Positions 16,090 through 25,774 of a stretch of DNA of 33,149 bases are shown here, piece by piece (position 1 is the stretch's first letter; every line of letters starts with the position of its first letter). The translations under genes and the position numbers were made by a program. This DNA is from PXAP01 sp046483315. Its GTDB lineage: Bacteria; Bacteroidota; Bacteroidia; Bacteroidales; PUMT01. The notes beneath the pieces are model-generated. The model saw only the letters and a list, made by a program, of their open reading frames with translations, was not told the DNA's origin and searched no databases. The DNA is taken from NCBI GenBank assembly GCA_046483315.1, contig JAWODJ010000051.1, positions 1 through 33,149 on the forward strand, given 5' to 3'.

Positions 16090-17659
16090 TATTGTTGTGG
16101 TTTAATGGGAGTGAAATCTCGAACCTGGTTCCTTTCTTTGGCTCGCTGTGAATTCTTATACGGCCGTTGTGTTCATCAACTATTTTTTTAACATAACTCA
16201 AACCAAGTCCAAATCCTTTTACATTATGAATATTGCCGGTGGGCACCCTGTAAAACTGTTCAAAAATTCTTTTTTGATTTTCTTTGCTTATCCCAACACC
16301 CTTGTCTTCGATATAAATATAAAAATTTTTGTTGCTGCTTTTTGTCCTTACTGTAATATGTGTTAATCCGTTACTGTATTTGACGGCATTGTCAAGAAGA
16401 TTAAAAATAATATTTGTGAAATGGACTTCGTCCACTTTCAGAACCGGGTATTTTGCATCCAGCTTTTGCACAATCTCGCCATTCTGATTTCTTACCTGGA
16501 TAATAAAGTTATTTACAACATTACTTATCAGTTCGTGGATATCTACTTCCTGGGGTTTGACCTTTAATTTGCCTTTTTCAAAGATAGCCATTTGCAGAAC
16601 CTTTTCCACCTGAAATCCCAAACGTTTACTTTCATCATAAATCACATTTGATATATTTTCAAAATTTTTATGTTCGAGGGGGATACTCTTATCCTGCAAC
16701 ATTTGTGATGCCAGCGATATGGTTGAGATCGGTGTCTTCAACTCATGTGTCATGTTGTTTACAAAATCGGTTTTTATTTCTGAGAGCTTTTTTTGTTTAA
16801 TAATAATATAAATTGTGGATGCGAATGTACCGAGGATTATAAGGGTCAGAAGTGTGGACGACCCTACCATAAATCCTACCGATTGTAATATGTATGATTT
16901 TTGTTCGGGAAAATAGATTGCAAGATGGCTTGGAAACATAAAAGCATCATTTGGGAAAAGTCTTCTCATAAACATTTCGGGCTGTTTACTGAAGTTTTGA
17001 GATGCCAGTACAAATTTCCCGTCCTGATTTCGAACAGCGAATTCATAGTTAATATTGATGCCTGCACTTTGCAACTCTTTTTTAATGATGCTGTCAAGAA
17101 GCTCATGATTAAGACGATCTTCAATACATCTGTTATAGCTCAGCATCTCGTCTATGATCTTTTCGACCATAACTGCCCTGCTGGAAACAGTGTGACTAAG
17201 CCGGGTAGTGCTGCGTCCGAGAATATTCCCGGGACGGCTGAAAACCCTTATTGAATCGATATTGTTAAGGCTTATTTGTGACGGGGTGCGATTAAAAATG
17301 CTGGATGGCCGATTCTTTGCAATCGGTCCCGACTCCTTCTTTGAATAGGAATAACTGTCCAGTCTGGTTCCGGATTTAGTGTCAGAAAAATACTGGTGGT
17401 TGAAATTAATAGTGAATCCGGTAGAATATGTTACGCTGTCAATTATTGAGGAGGGGCTAAATTCACTAAGTACCAGATTTAAAGCTTCCTGTTTCTCAAG
17501 TTCATGTGTTACTGTTCCCAGAGTACGGAATGCAAGAAACCTGAATTGCTGTTCTTTTACAGTTACAGCATTTTTTATCCAGTAGCTCTGTATAAAAATG
17601 AGCCCGGTGGTTGTTATTAACATTACCCCGATCAGCAACCAGATAACTTTTCTACTCAT
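16070..17659 (-). CDS. rprX: RprX-like membrane sensor histidine kinase
   Basis: 529 residues. Helix 1 ~7-27, a ~230-residue extracytoplasmic sensor region, helix 2 ~263-287, then HisKA with phosphorylated His305 in FVNNMTHELKTPISTISLAS and an HATPase domain with N box NIIFNLLDNAVKYSNG, G1 DKGVGIS and G2 GFGLGLSYVKKIVDEH. There is no HAMP domain between helix 2 and HisKA. First gene of the operon with the RprY-like regulator. The signal sensed is unknown; the sensor region has no domain I can name. Confidence 0.92.
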   Translation of the reverse strand: MSRKVIWLLIGVMLITTTGLIFIQSYWIKNAVTVKEQQFRFLAFRTLGTVTHELEKQEALNLVLSEFSPSSIIDSVTYSTGFTINFNHQYFSDTKSGTRLDSYSYSKKESGPIAKNRPSSIFNRTPSQISLNNIDSIRVFSRPGNILGRSTTRLSHTVSSRAVMVEKIIDEMLSYNRCIEDRLNHELLDSIIKKELQSAGININYEFAVRNQDGKFVLASQNFSKQPEMFMRRLFPNDAFMFPSHLAIYFPEQKSYILQSVGFMVGSSTLLTLIILGTFASTIYIIIKQKKLSEIKTDFVNNMTHELKTPISTISLASQMLQDKSIPLEHKNFENISNVIYDESKRLGFQVEKVLQMAIFEKGKLKVKPQEVDIHELISNVVNNFIIQVRNQNGEIVQKLDAKYPVLKVDEVHFTNIIFNLLDNAVKYSNGLTHITVRTKSSNKNFYIYIEDKGVGISKENQKRIFEQFYRVPTGNIHNVKGFGLGLSYVKKIVDEHNGRIRIHSEPKKGTRFEISLPLNHNNNDDNQN

Positions 17660-17682
17660 CCCGCATTATTATTAAGTTATTG

Positions 17683-17690
17683 CAAAGATA
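17683..17690 (-). promoter_or_regulatory. Candidate -7 box for the rprXY operon
   Basis: TATCTTTG on the minus strand, an exact match to the Bacteroidota TAnnTTTG -7 element, 23 bases upstream of the kinase start. No matching -33 TTTG at the expected 19-21 bp spacing is seen, so confidence is limited. Confidence 0.4.
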
Positions 17691-17771
17691 GTTAACTGCT
17701 CAGAGTAAAGATCATTCTTTAACACTTTTTAACGGGGCTTCTTTATTAGTACACCTTATGTTTACCGGTTT

Positions 17772-18200
17772 CTATTCGGGTGGCAGGTTCCATGTTTTTT
17801 TTATTTTTTCAGGTTTTATCTCAAAAACTGCTGATACAAGATCAATAGTTTTTATTTTTACTATAATGTTGTCAATCTGTTTCTGATCGATATCTCCAAA
17901 GATCTGCAGAAAGAAGTCGATATTTCTCATTTCCTTTATCAGGAAGCCATCCGGACACCTGTTGGATATAAGATTCATTTTACTAAATTTATCTTTTTGC
18001 AGACATTGAAATACTGAAAACCCCGGGGTTACTTCGCTGTTGCCGGACTGAACCTTTATACTCCCGGCTTTCAGGAAATTCAATCTAAGTTTCCTGTTTA
18101 AAGCCCAGCTCAGGCGGTAATCGTTTTCGTGCGAGGATATTCCCAGCAATTTATAGGGATTTGAGTCAAATCCAACCAGCTTGTGGACCCTCTTTTGCAT
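17772..18200 (-). CDS. IPExxxVDY-family protein
   Basis: 142 residues, recognised from its position after rnc and from the segments LLGISSHENDYRLSWALNRKL, LISNRCPDGFLI and NIDFFLQIFG. In the family the name-giving motif is IPExxxVDY; here the equivalent reads LIKEMRNIDFF, a clear deviation. The family has no established function. The gene follows rnc by 71 bases in the acpP-fabF-rnc operon. In many Bacteroidota a pyruvate kinase gene comes next; here there is none and the rprXY operon follows. Confidence 0.75.
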   Translation of the reverse strand: MQKRVHKLVGFDSNPYKLLGISSHENDYRLSWALNRKLRLNFLKAGSIKVQSGNSEVTPGFSVFQCLQKDKFSKMNLISNRCPDGFLIKEMRNIDFFLQIFGDIDQKQIDNIIVKIKTIDLVSAVFEIKPEKIKKTWNLPPE

Positions 18201-18271
18201 TTTAAGAATACTTTTCTGTATAATTAATAGATCCGGATATGTTTTGCAAGGTAATTAAAATGGGACACTTT

Positions 18272-19024
18272 TTAATTATTGTTAAGGCTGCCGGCATATG
18301 AAGGAAGGTTTTCAAGAGCATGCCGGGCTGCATTCTGCTGAGCCTCTTTCTTTGTTGATCCAAGACCCTCACCTGCCCTGATATCGGTAATATAAATAGC
18401 AGATATGAATGACCTGCGAAGATTTTCCTCTTCCGTGAGTTCATAGCTTTCAAAACTTACCTCCTGTCTGTTCTTTTGTCCCCATTGAATTATCTGACTC
18501 TTAAAGTCCTGGTTTTCAGCGGAAAGCTGATCAAGTCCGGCTTGTGACCTGATTATTTTCTGAATTATGAACTTGCGGGCCTTTAAGAAGCCTTTGTCTG
18601 TGTAGATTGCCCCGATAAGTGCTTCCAGTGCATTACCATATATGTTTTTTTTGAGGGGGATGTTATTATTGTCAAGTAAAACCAAATCTTCAAAACCCAG
18701 TTTTTTTGCGATTTTATTCAGATTATCGCGGTTAACCAGTTTTGATCTCATCTGGGTCAGTAAACCCTCTTTGCTGTCAGGGTATTCTATAAACAGGTAA
18801 TCGGCAATAACAGCGCTTAATATTGCGTCGCCGAGGTATTCCAGCCTTTCGTTATTCGGGGCGGGATAGTTATCCGCAGAGCCGGGAAAAGATTTATGGG
18901 TAAGGGCAAACTGGTACAGGGCAATATTCCCTGGATTGATTCCTGTAAGAGTACGGATCTTCCTTTGAAGATTATTTTTCTTTACAGAAGGATATTTGAT
19001 AAAATTAATCAGGGTATTCAGCAC
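18272..19024 (-). CDS. rnc: Ribonuclease III
   Basis: 250 residues. The endonuclease domain spans ~20-160 with signature ERLEYLGDAIL (60-69), including the Mg2+-binding Glu and Asp, and NALEALIGAIYTDKG with the second catalytic Glu. The double-stranded RNA-binding domain is ~175-245 (ending AGEGLGSTKKEAQQNAARHA). It cuts double-stranded RNA in rRNA and mRNA maturation. Starts four bases after the fabF stop; the fabF-rnc neighbourhood is typical for the phylum. Confidence 0.96.
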   Translation of the reverse strand: MLNTLINFIKYPSVKKNNLQRKIRTLTGINPGNIALYQFALTHKSFPGSADNYPAPNNERLEYLGDAILSAVIADYLFIEYPDSKEGLLTQMRSKLVNRDNLNKIAKKLGFEDLVLLDNNNIPLKKNIYGNALEALIGAIYTDKGFLKARKFIIQKIIRSQAGLDQLSAENQDFKSQIIQWGQKNRQEVSFESYELTEEENLRRSFISAIYITDIRAGEGLGSTKKEAQQNAARHALENLPSYAGSLNNN

Positions 19025-19028
19025 GAAT

Positions 19029-20279
19029 TTATTTCAGTTTCTTAACTATGACAGATGAGTTATGTCCGCCAAAACCAAAAGTGTTACTCAATGCTACATT
19101 TACATCTCTCTTCTGTGCCTTGTTTAAGGTAAAATTCATCTTGTTATCAATGTCCGGATCTTCGTGTTCAAAATTAATCGTAGGAGGGATTATCCCGTGT
19201 TTTATAGCAAGTATGGCAGAAATTGTTTCTACAGCTCCGGCTGCACCGAGAAGATGCCCTGTCATTGATTTGGTAGCACTGATGTTTAGTTTGTATGAAT
19301 GTTCTCCGAATACTTTCTTTATACCTTTTACCTCTGCAATATCACCAAGAGGAGTGGCTGTTCCGTGAACATTGATATAATCCATATCTTCAGGTCTGAG
19401 TCCTGCATCTTCGATGGCATTTTCCATTACCCTGGCAGCACCCAGTCCCTCAGGATGGGGCGCTGTGAGATGATAGGCATCTGCACTCATGCCACCCCCT
19501 GCCATCTCCGCATATATTGTTGCACCGCGTTTAATGGCATGTTCGTATTCTTCAAGAATAAGTGCCCCGCCCCCTTCTCCCATTACAAACCCGTCTCTTG
19601 TTACATCAAAGGGACGGGAGGCTGTTTTATAGTTTTCATTATTGGTTGAGATAGCCTGCATTGCATTGAATCCTCCCATGCCCGCCTCGTTAATAGCAGC
19701 TTCAGATCCTCCTGCGATAAATATTTCTGCTTTTCCGAGCCTTATATAGTTAAGTGCATCTATCAGGGCGTTTGTTGAGGATGCACAAGCAGAAACAGTA
19801 CTGAAATTCGGGCCTTTAAAGTTATATTTTATTGAGATATGACCTGCTGCAATATCTGATATCATTTTCGGGATAAAGAACGGGCTGAACCGCGGCGTAT
19901 AACCACCTTTAACATATCCGGCTATCTCTTCAAAAAAAGTCTGCAGACCCCCGATCCCTGATGACCATATTACTCCTGCCTTATCATGATTGACAGATGA
20001 CAGGTCAAGTCCGGAATCTTTCATTGCTTCATCTGTTGCAATCAATGCATATTGGGCATAAAGGTCAAGCTTTCTGGCTTCTTTCCTTTCAAAATGATCT
20101 TTTACATCGTAGTTTTTAACTTCACATGCAAACCTGGTTTTAAATTTTTCGGTATCGAAACGAGTAATCAGGTCTGAACCATTTACACCGTTTTTAAGAT
20201 TTTCCCAGAACTCATTTACAGTATTACCTAATGGCGTAATTGCTCCAAGACCTGTTATAACAACTCGTTTCAACTCCAT
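19029..20279 (-). CDS. fabF: 3-oxoacyl-[ACP] synthase II (KAS II)
   Basis: 416 residues, full length. Condenses malonyl-ACP with acyl-ACP in fatty-acid elongation. Catalytic Cys165 in STVSACASSTNA; the two active-site histidines in NVHGTATPLGD and SMTGHLLGAAG; C-terminal glycine-rich loop NTFGFGGHNSSV. Thirty bases downstream of acpP, whose product is its substrate carrier. Confidence 0.97.
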   Translation of the reverse strand: MELKRVVITGLGAITPLGNTVNEFWENLKNGVNGSDLITRFDTEKFKTRFACEVKNYDVKDHFERKEARKLDLYAQYALIATDEAMKDSGLDLSSVNHDKAGVIWSSGIGGLQTFFEEIAGYVKGGYTPRFSPFFIPKMISDIAAGHISIKYNFKGPNFSTVSACASSTNALIDALNYIRLGKAEIFIAGGSEAAINEAGMGGFNAMQAISTNNENYKTASRPFDVTRDGFVMGEGGGALILEEYEHAIKRGATIYAEMAGGGMSADAYHLTAPHPEGLGAARVMENAIEDAGLRPEDMDYINVHGTATPLGDIAEVKGIKKVFGEHSYKLNISATKSMTGHLLGAAGAVETISAILAIKHGIIPPTINFEHEDPDIDNKMNFTLNKAQKRDVNVALSNTFGFGGHNSSVIVKKLK

Positions 20280-20309
20280 AATTGTTAATTTAAAACTGGT
20301 AAAGAAAAA

Positions 20310-20546
20310 CTACTTTGTACTCTCCTCCAGAAATTTAATCGCGTCACCGACGGTACTTATGGTTTCAGCTTTGTCGTCGGGAATAGACATATTGAATTCT
20401 TTTTCAAATTCCATAATCAACTCAACCGTATCCAGGGAGTCTGCACCCAAATCGTTAGTAAAGCTAGCTTCAGGGGTAACTTCACTTTCGTCAACGCCAA
20501 GCTTATCAACAATGATCGCTTTTACTCTTGATGCAATGTCTGACAT
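20310..20546 (-). CDS. acpP: Acyl carrier protein
   Basis: 78 residues, acidic, with the phosphopantetheine attachment Ser37 in DLGADSLDTVELIMEFE. First gene of the acpP-fabF-rnc-IPExxxVDY operon. Divergent from purN across a 230-bp space. Confidence 0.97.
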   Translation of the reverse strand: MSDIASRVKAIIVDKLGVDESEVTPEASFTNDLGADSLDTVELIMEFEKEFNMSIPDDKAETISTVGDAIKFLEESTK

Positions 20547-20583
20547 AACTTTAAGTTTTAATTAGTAATAAATTTTAACTTTG

Positions 20584-20614
20584 CAAAGAAAGATATTCTG
20601 GCAATATTATCAAA
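20584..20614 (-). promoter_or_regulatory. Candidate promoter of the acpP operon
   Basis: On the minus strand, TTTG (20614-20611), 19 bases, then TTTCTTTG (20591-20584). This fits the Bacteroidota -33 TTTG / -7 TAnnTTTG pair with one mismatch at -7 and ideal spacing. The -7 box ends 38 bases from the acpP ATG. Confidence 0.5.
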
Positions 20615-20776
20615 CATTTTTTATCGTTTTTTGACCGATTAATTTACGATAGTTATAATATATAGATATTTAAAAGATTATAATTCGAACGGATTTGTAT
20701 TCCGGACGATTAATTCATTAAAGGTACAGTATTAACTCGTGTAACTCCGGATATTGTATTTTAAATTTCTCGATTT

Positions 20777-21349
20777 GTGATAAATATAGCTGTTTTTGCT
20801 TCAGGTTCAGGCACCAATTTTCAGGCTCTTGTGGATTATTTTTCAGGAAATAAATATATAGAAATCAAACTGCTTCTCTGCAACAGACCGGGAGCTGCAG
20901 TACTGTCACGGGCAGAAAAAGCAGGAATTGATAATTATGTTTTTACAAGGCAGGAACTTGAACGCTCAACGAAAGTAAAAGATATTTTAAAAAAGTATAA
21001 TATTCATTTCATTGTTCTTGCAGGATTTTTACTTATGATACCAAAGGATATCATTAAGGCCTGGCCTGACAGGATAGTCAATATTCATCCTGCACTTCTG
21101 CCAAAGTACGGGGGGAAGGGAATGTATGGGATGAATGTCCATGAGGCTGTAATTTCATCGGGGGATAGATTCTCAGGTATTACCATACATATGGTTAATG
21201 AAGAATATGACAGGGGGAGTATTGTATCACAGCATACCTGTGAAGTGAAAGAGGATGACACACCGGAGAGTTTGGCCGGCCGTATACATAAACTGGAGCA
21301 TCACTGGTATCCGAGAATCATTGAAAAGTTACTTGTCGCCGATAATTAG
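20777..21349 (+). CDS. purN: Phosphoribosylglycinamide formyltransferase
   Basis: 190 residues. Transfers formyl from 10-formyl-tetrahydrofolate to GAR in purine synthesis. Motifs: FASGSGTNFQAL at the phosphate site, catalytic Asn102 and His104 in VNIHPALLPKYGGKG, and Asp145 in EEYDRGSIV. Start is GTG at 20777; no in-frame ATG is available upstream. Its last 21 bases overlap the convergent M23 peptidase gene. Confidence 0.95.
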   Translation: MINIAVFASGSGTNFQALVDYFSGNKYIEIKLLLCNRPGAAVLSRAEKAGIDNYVFTRQELERSTKVKDILKKYNIHFIVLAGFLLMIPKDIIKAWPDRIVNIHPALLPKYGGKGMYGMNVHEAVISSGDRFSGITIHMVNEEYDRGSIVSQHTCEVKEDDTPESLAGRIHKLEHHWYPRIIEKLLVADN

Positions 21350-22594
21350 CTGGTCAAGTCTTTCTGTCCATATCTCTTTCGCCCGGTCAAAAGCCTCCAT
21401 ATTTTCTTCCGCTACAGGCTCTACCGGTGGTGCTTCTATACTGAGCGGATTAACAGGCTGACCGTTTCGCCAAATCCTGAAATCAAGATGCGGACCGGTA
21501 GATGCACCCGTACTGCCTACATATCCTATAACATCTCCCTGTTTTACCCAGACATTTTGCCTGATGCCAGAGGCATAATTTCTGAGGTGCAGATAGGCTG
21601 AAGTGTATACGCTGTTGTGCCTTATCCTTATCATGCGGCCAGCTCCAGCTGAATAGGAAGTTTCAATTACCCTGCCGTCTCCAATTGCTAAAACAGGTGT
21701 TCCAACCGGTGCTGCATAATCCACTCCATGATGAGGCCGGCGGACTCTGTATATGGGATGCATTCTGGAATGGGAAAACCCGGAACTTATTCTTGAATAT
21801 CTTAAGGGAGCTTTCAGGAATGTCCTCCGCAAACTGTTCCCTTCCTGGTCAAAAAAGCTTATGATGCTATCCTGTTCAAAAGGAATGGCATAAAATTCCC
21901 TGCCCATATGGTTGAAATATGCTGCAATTATCTTATCAATGCCAACTGATAAGCTGTCAATGTAATCTTCAGTGTAAATAAAACCGAACTGATCTCCATG
22001 CTTCAGGCCAAAAAAGTCAATGCTCCATGCATAAATTTCTGAAAGTTCTATTGCCAGAACCGGTGGCAGGTCATTGTCCATCATTGCATCCCATAGCGAT
22101 GAGTTTATATGTCCGGCAGCACTCTTAACAACTTTCTTTACCTGCCTGGATCCTCTCTCAATAATTACTGTATCATGCAAATGTATCTTTACATACTCAA
22201 CAGGATCAGGTTCATAAATAAAGTACCGGGGCAGGTTGATACTGTCATTGGTAAAGAAAACCCTGTATCTGCTCCCGGCCCTTATCCTTCTTGCATCAAA
22301 AAGTCCACGGGGAGATCCAGCTATCAGGTTTATTAATGGGGGACTTATATTGTATTCTGACATTATTGTTGACAAGGTCTGATTCCTCCTTACCCTTCCT
22401 TCAACAACACGGAAAGAATCTACCGGTATCCCGAATTCATCAAGCCTGACGGGTATAATCACCGGTTCACCCGATCCGTCGGTCAGCTCATGGGGCATGT
22501 GAGTTATTACAGGCATGCTGTTGATATAATAATGAACCCCCGCTAAAATACCCATGCTTAATGTAAATAATATCAGGAAGTCTCTTTTTATCAT
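21329..22594 (-). CDS. M23-family metallopeptidase (cell-wall endopeptidase type)
   Basis: 421 residues. N-terminal signal anchor ~5-25. Residues ~60-130 resemble the LysM/OapA-like domain that precedes M23 domains (GRVRRNQTLSTIMSEYNISP, AGSRYRVFF). The peptidase domain is at ~285-400, with zinc ligands in HHGVDYAAPVGTP (HxxxD) and GPHLDFRI (HxH-type), plus YLHLRNYASGI. All catalytic residues appear present, so an active peptidoglycan endopeptidase is likely, acting in the periplasm. The 3' end overlaps purN by 21 bases, with no room for terminators. Confidence 0.92.
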   Translation of the reverse strand: MIKRDFLILFTLSMGILAGVHYYINSMPVITHMPHELTDGSGEPVIIPVRLDEFGIPVDSFRVVEGRVRRNQTLSTIMSEYNISPPLINLIAGSPRGLFDARRIRAGSRYRVFFTNDSINLPRYFIYEPDPVEYVKIHLHDTVIIERGSRQVKKVVKSAAGHINSSLWDAMMDNDLPPVLAIELSEIYAWSIDFFGLKHGDQFGFIYTEDYIDSLSVGIDKIIAAYFNHMGREFYAIPFEQDSIISFFDQEGNSLRRTFLKAPLRYSRISSGFSHSRMHPIYRVRRPHHGVDYAAPVGTPVLAIGDGRVIETSYSAGAGRMIRIRHNSVYTSAYLHLRNYASGIRQNVWVKQGDVIGYVGSTGASTGPHLDFRIWRNGQPVNPLSIEAPPVEPVAEENMEAFDRAKEIWTERLDQLIIGDK

Positions 22595-22694
22595 ATATCA
22601 GAAATGTATTGTTTTAAATCCTTTAATACCAAAATGCCAGAAAACTTCTAATTACAGGATATGCCATGCAAGCAGGGAATCCGCCTGAATAATA

Positions 22695-25481
22695 CTAATT
22701 GACAACTATATTTATTATTCTGCCCTTTACAACTATTATTTTCCTGGGGGTATTGCCCTTAAGATACTTTTGCACATCACTATTCTGCAGCAATTCTCTT
22801 TCTATTTGATCACTGTCATAGCTGGCCGGGAAATCGATTTTCAACTTTGTTTTTCCGTTGAATGAAACAGGATAAAGGATTGTATCCTCCGACAGATATT
22901 CTGATTTGTATGCCGGAAATATTTCATTGCTTATAGTATCACTGTTTCCGAGTATCCTCCACAATTCTTCTGCTATATGCGGTGCAAAGGGTGAAAGGAT
23001 AATAACCAGTTCGCGCAGAATCTCTCTTTTGTTGCATTTCAGCGCAGAGAGCTCGTTAACGCAAATCATAAATGCACTCACTGAGGTATTGAAAGAGAAC
23101 CGCTCAATATCCTCCTCGATCTTTTTTATTGTTTTGTGCAGAACTTTCAATTCTTCAGGTGAAGGTTTTTCATCCAGGATTACAGCTTCATTCTTTTCAT
23201 TATGAAACAGCCTCCAAAGCTTTCTGAGAAACTTGTGAACTCCGTCTATACCATTGGTATCCCAGGGTTTTGACTGTTCAATGGGTCCCAGAAACATTTC
23301 ATACAGCCTCAGGGTGTCTGCTCCGTACTGATCTATTATATCGTCAGGGTTCACTACATTATAAAGGGACTTGGACATTTTTTCCACTGCATATCCGCAC
23401 CTGTATGTCCCGTCTTCTTCAAGAATAAATTCGGCATCTGCATATTCCGGATTCCATTTACGGAAGAGACCAATATCCAGAATGTCATTACTTACAATAT
23501 TTACATCAACATGAATAGGGGTAACATCGTAATCATCTTTAAGGTTCAGACTGACAAATTTATTACTGTCCTTTATCCGGTAAACAAAATTGGATCTTCC
23601 CTGTATCATTCCCTGGTTGATCAGTTTCTTAAATGGTTCGTCTTTGCAAACCATTCCGATATCATACAGAAACTTGTTCCAGAACCGTGAATAGATAAGG
23701 TGACCGGTTGCATGTTCCGTGCCTCCGATATAAAGATCTACATTTTCCCAGTAATTGTTTGCCTCTTTTGAAACAAGTTCATGGTTATTATGCGGATCCA
23801 TATAACGGAGATAATATGCGGAAGATCCTGCAAAGCCAGGCATTGTGCTTAGTTCCAGGGGATACCCTTCGGCAGTTTTCCAGTTTTTTGCCCTGCCCAG
23901 GGGGGGCTCCCCTTTCTCTGTCGGAAGGTAAGCATCCACTTCGGGAAGCACCAGCGGCAGATCCTTTTCATCCAGCACATATGGTACTTCATCCTTGTAA
24001 TAAACCGGGAAAGGTTCTCCCCAATACCTTTGCCTGCTGAATATTGCGTCTCTCAGGCGGTAGTTTACCTGCTTAAAACCGATCCCTTTTTTTTCAAGTT
24101 TGGTTATTGTTTCAGCAATTGCATCCTGAACTTCAAGTCCGTCGAGAAACCCTGAGTTTATTAATACTCCCTCTCTTGCATCATATGAACCATTTGATAT
24201 ATCTCCTCCGGTTACAACCTCTCTTATCGGCAGTTGAAAATGTTTTGCAAAATCATAATCACGGCTGTCATGTGCCGGAACAGCCATTATTGCACCTGTT
24301 CCGTATCCTGCAAGAACGTAGTCACTTATCCAGACAGGAAGTTTTTCGCCGCTGAACGGATGTATTGCATAAGCTCCTGTAAATTGCCCGGTAATGGTTT
24401 TGGTATCGGCCATTCTTTCACGTTCGGTGCGTTTTTTCGTTTCATTCAGGTAGTCTTCCACCACGGTTTTATATTCCGGGGTAGTTATTATTTTCACCAG
24501 TTCATGTTCAGGTGCCAGTACCATGTATGTACAACCAAATATCGTATCGGGCCTGGTGGTGAAAACCCTGATTTCAGGATTCAGACCAATGTCGTTTCCG
24601 GAGAGATCCAGCGAAAAGTTTATTACTGCACCTTCAGATCTGCCGATCCAGTTTTTTTGAATTTCTTTAAGCGATTCACTCCAGTCAAGACTTTCCAGGG
24701 ATTCTATCAGTCTTTCAGCATAGGCGGAGACTCTCAGGAGCCACTGCTTCATTTTCCTTTGTTCCACCAGATGTCCTCCGCGAACCGAATAACCATCTTT
24801 TACCTCGTCATTGGCCAGGACAGTACCCAGTTCAGGACACCAGTTGACCATTGTATCGGCATAATAGGCCAGTCTGTAGTTCAGAAGGACAAGCTGCTGC
24901 TCCTTTTTGCTCATTGAATTCCATTGCGGTGCGGTAAAAACCCGGCATTCACTCTGTGCGGCTTCAATTGAAGAATTACCGTTTTCTTCAAATTCCGCGA
25001 TAAGCGTTTCTATTGGTTCGGCTTTGCCGGTTTTATTATTGAACCAGTGTCTGAAGAGTTTAATGAAGACCCATTGTGTCCATTTGTAGTAATCCGGATC
25101 ACATGTTCTTACTTCCCTGCTCCAGTCATAGCAAAAACCGATTTTATCCATCTGTTCACGATACCTGCGGATATTGTTCTCAGTGGTTATAGCCGGATGC
25201 TGACCTGTCTGGATGGCATATTGCTCTGCCGGGAGTCCGAATGCATCAAAACCCATAGGATGCAGGACATTGTATCCCTTAAGTTTTTTATAACGGGTAT
25301 AAATATCCGAGGCTATATATCCAAGTGGATGCCCTACGTGCAATCCTGCGCCGGAAGGATACGGGAACATGTCCAGAACATAGTATTTCGGCCGGGACAG
25401 ATCTTCAGTTACTTTAAATGTTTGATTTTCTTCCCAGTAGTGTTGCCATTTCTTTTCAATATGCGAAAAATTATATTCCAT
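22695..25481 (-). CDS. leuS: Leucyl-tRNA synthetase
   Basis: 928 residues, full length. Class I motifs: HVGH (48-51) in PSGAGLHVGHPLGY and KMSKS in VEKMSKSLYNVV. The editing (CP1) domain contains TTRPDTIFGCTYMVLAPEH and GTGAIMAVPAHDSRDYDFA. Anticodon-binding domain and C-terminal extension complete. Charges tRNA-Leu in the cytoplasm. Appears to be transcribed alone; the divergent tRNA-Arg gene starts ~100 bp upstream. Confidence 0.98.
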   Translation of the reverse strand: MEYNFSHIEKKWQHYWEENQTFKVTEDLSRPKYYVLDMFPYPSGAGLHVGHPLGYIASDIYTRYKKLKGYNVLHPMGFDAFGLPAEQYAIQTGQHPAITTENNIRRYREQMDKIGFCYDWSREVRTCDPDYYKWTQWVFIKLFRHWFNNKTGKAEPIETLIAEFEENGNSSIEAAQSECRVFTAPQWNSMSKKEQQLVLLNYRLAYYADTMVNWCPELGTVLANDEVKDGYSVRGGHLVEQRKMKQWLLRVSAYAERLIESLESLDWSESLKEIQKNWIGRSEGAVINFSLDLSGNDIGLNPEIRVFTTRPDTIFGCTYMVLAPEHELVKIITTPEYKTVVEDYLNETKKRTERERMADTKTITGQFTGAYAIHPFSGEKLPVWISDYVLAGYGTGAIMAVPAHDSRDYDFAKHFQLPIREVVTGGDISNGSYDAREGVLINSGFLDGLEVQDAIAETITKLEKKGIGFKQVNYRLRDAIFSRQRYWGEPFPVYYKDEVPYVLDEKDLPLVLPEVDAYLPTEKGEPPLGRAKNWKTAEGYPLELSTMPGFAGSSAYYLRYMDPHNNHELVSKEANNYWENVDLYIGGTEHATGHLIYSRFWNKFLYDIGMVCKDEPFKKLINQGMIQGRSNFVYRIKDSNKFVSLNLKDDYDVTPIHVDVNIVSNDILDIGLFRKWNPEYADAEFILEEDGTYRCGYAVEKMSKSLYNVVNPDDIIDQYGADTLRLYEMFLGPIEQSKPWDTNGIDGVHKFLRKLWRLFHNEKNEAVILDEKPSPEELKVLHKTIKKIEEDIERFSFNTSVSAFMICVNELSALKCNKREILRELVIILSPFAPHIAEELWRILGNSDTISNEIFPAYKSEYLSEDTILYPVSFNGKTKLKIDFPASYDSDQIERELLQNSDVQKYLKGNTPRKIIVVKGRIINIVVN

Positions 25482-25583
25482 TGCTAATGAAGTAAGGTGT
25501 TTGGAAATCTTTAAATATCTGCGAAAATAGGAAATCTTTATGGAAAAAATTTATAAATTCGCACCTCTAAACTGAATAATACC

Positions 25584-25660
25584 GGCCCCGTAGTTCAGCT
25601 GAATAGAACGTCAGATTCCGGTTCTGAAGGTCGGGGGTTTGAATCCCTCCGGGGTCACCA
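25584..25660 (+). tRNA. tRNA-Arg (anticodon CCG)
   Basis: 77 bases with encoded CCA. Acceptor GGCCCCG pairs with CGGGGTC (one G-U). Anticodon stem TCAGA/TCTGA with loop TTCCGGT gives anticodon CCG at 25618-25620. T stem GGGGG/CCCTC; the T loop is TTTGAAT, unusual at the third position (TTCGAAT is common). Confidence 0.93.
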
Positions 25661-25664
25661 CGGC

Positions 25665-25700
25665 AAAGTGTCTTGCTTAATTGCAGGACACTTTTTCTTT
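25665..25700 (+). terminator. Terminator after tRNA-Arg
   Basis: Arms AAAGTGTC / GACACTTT with a 14-nt loop, followed by TTTCTTTT, starting 5 bases after the tRNA CCA end. Confidence 0.75.
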
Positions 25701-25774
25701 TGGTGCCCGTGAAGGCTCACTGAACCCCCGGAGGGATCGGTGAGCGGACGGAGTGATGGTACTCTGCGCGAATC

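Noticed and set aside
18202..18453. 83-codon minus-strand frame overlapping rnc in another phase
   Set aside because: It overlaps the RNase III double-stranded RNA-binding domain and looks like a frame shadow.
24234..24917. 227-codon plus-strand frame antisense to leuS
   Set aside because: It lies fully inside the well-supported leuS gene, is Cys/Phe/His-rich as expected of an antisense shadow, and shows no family.
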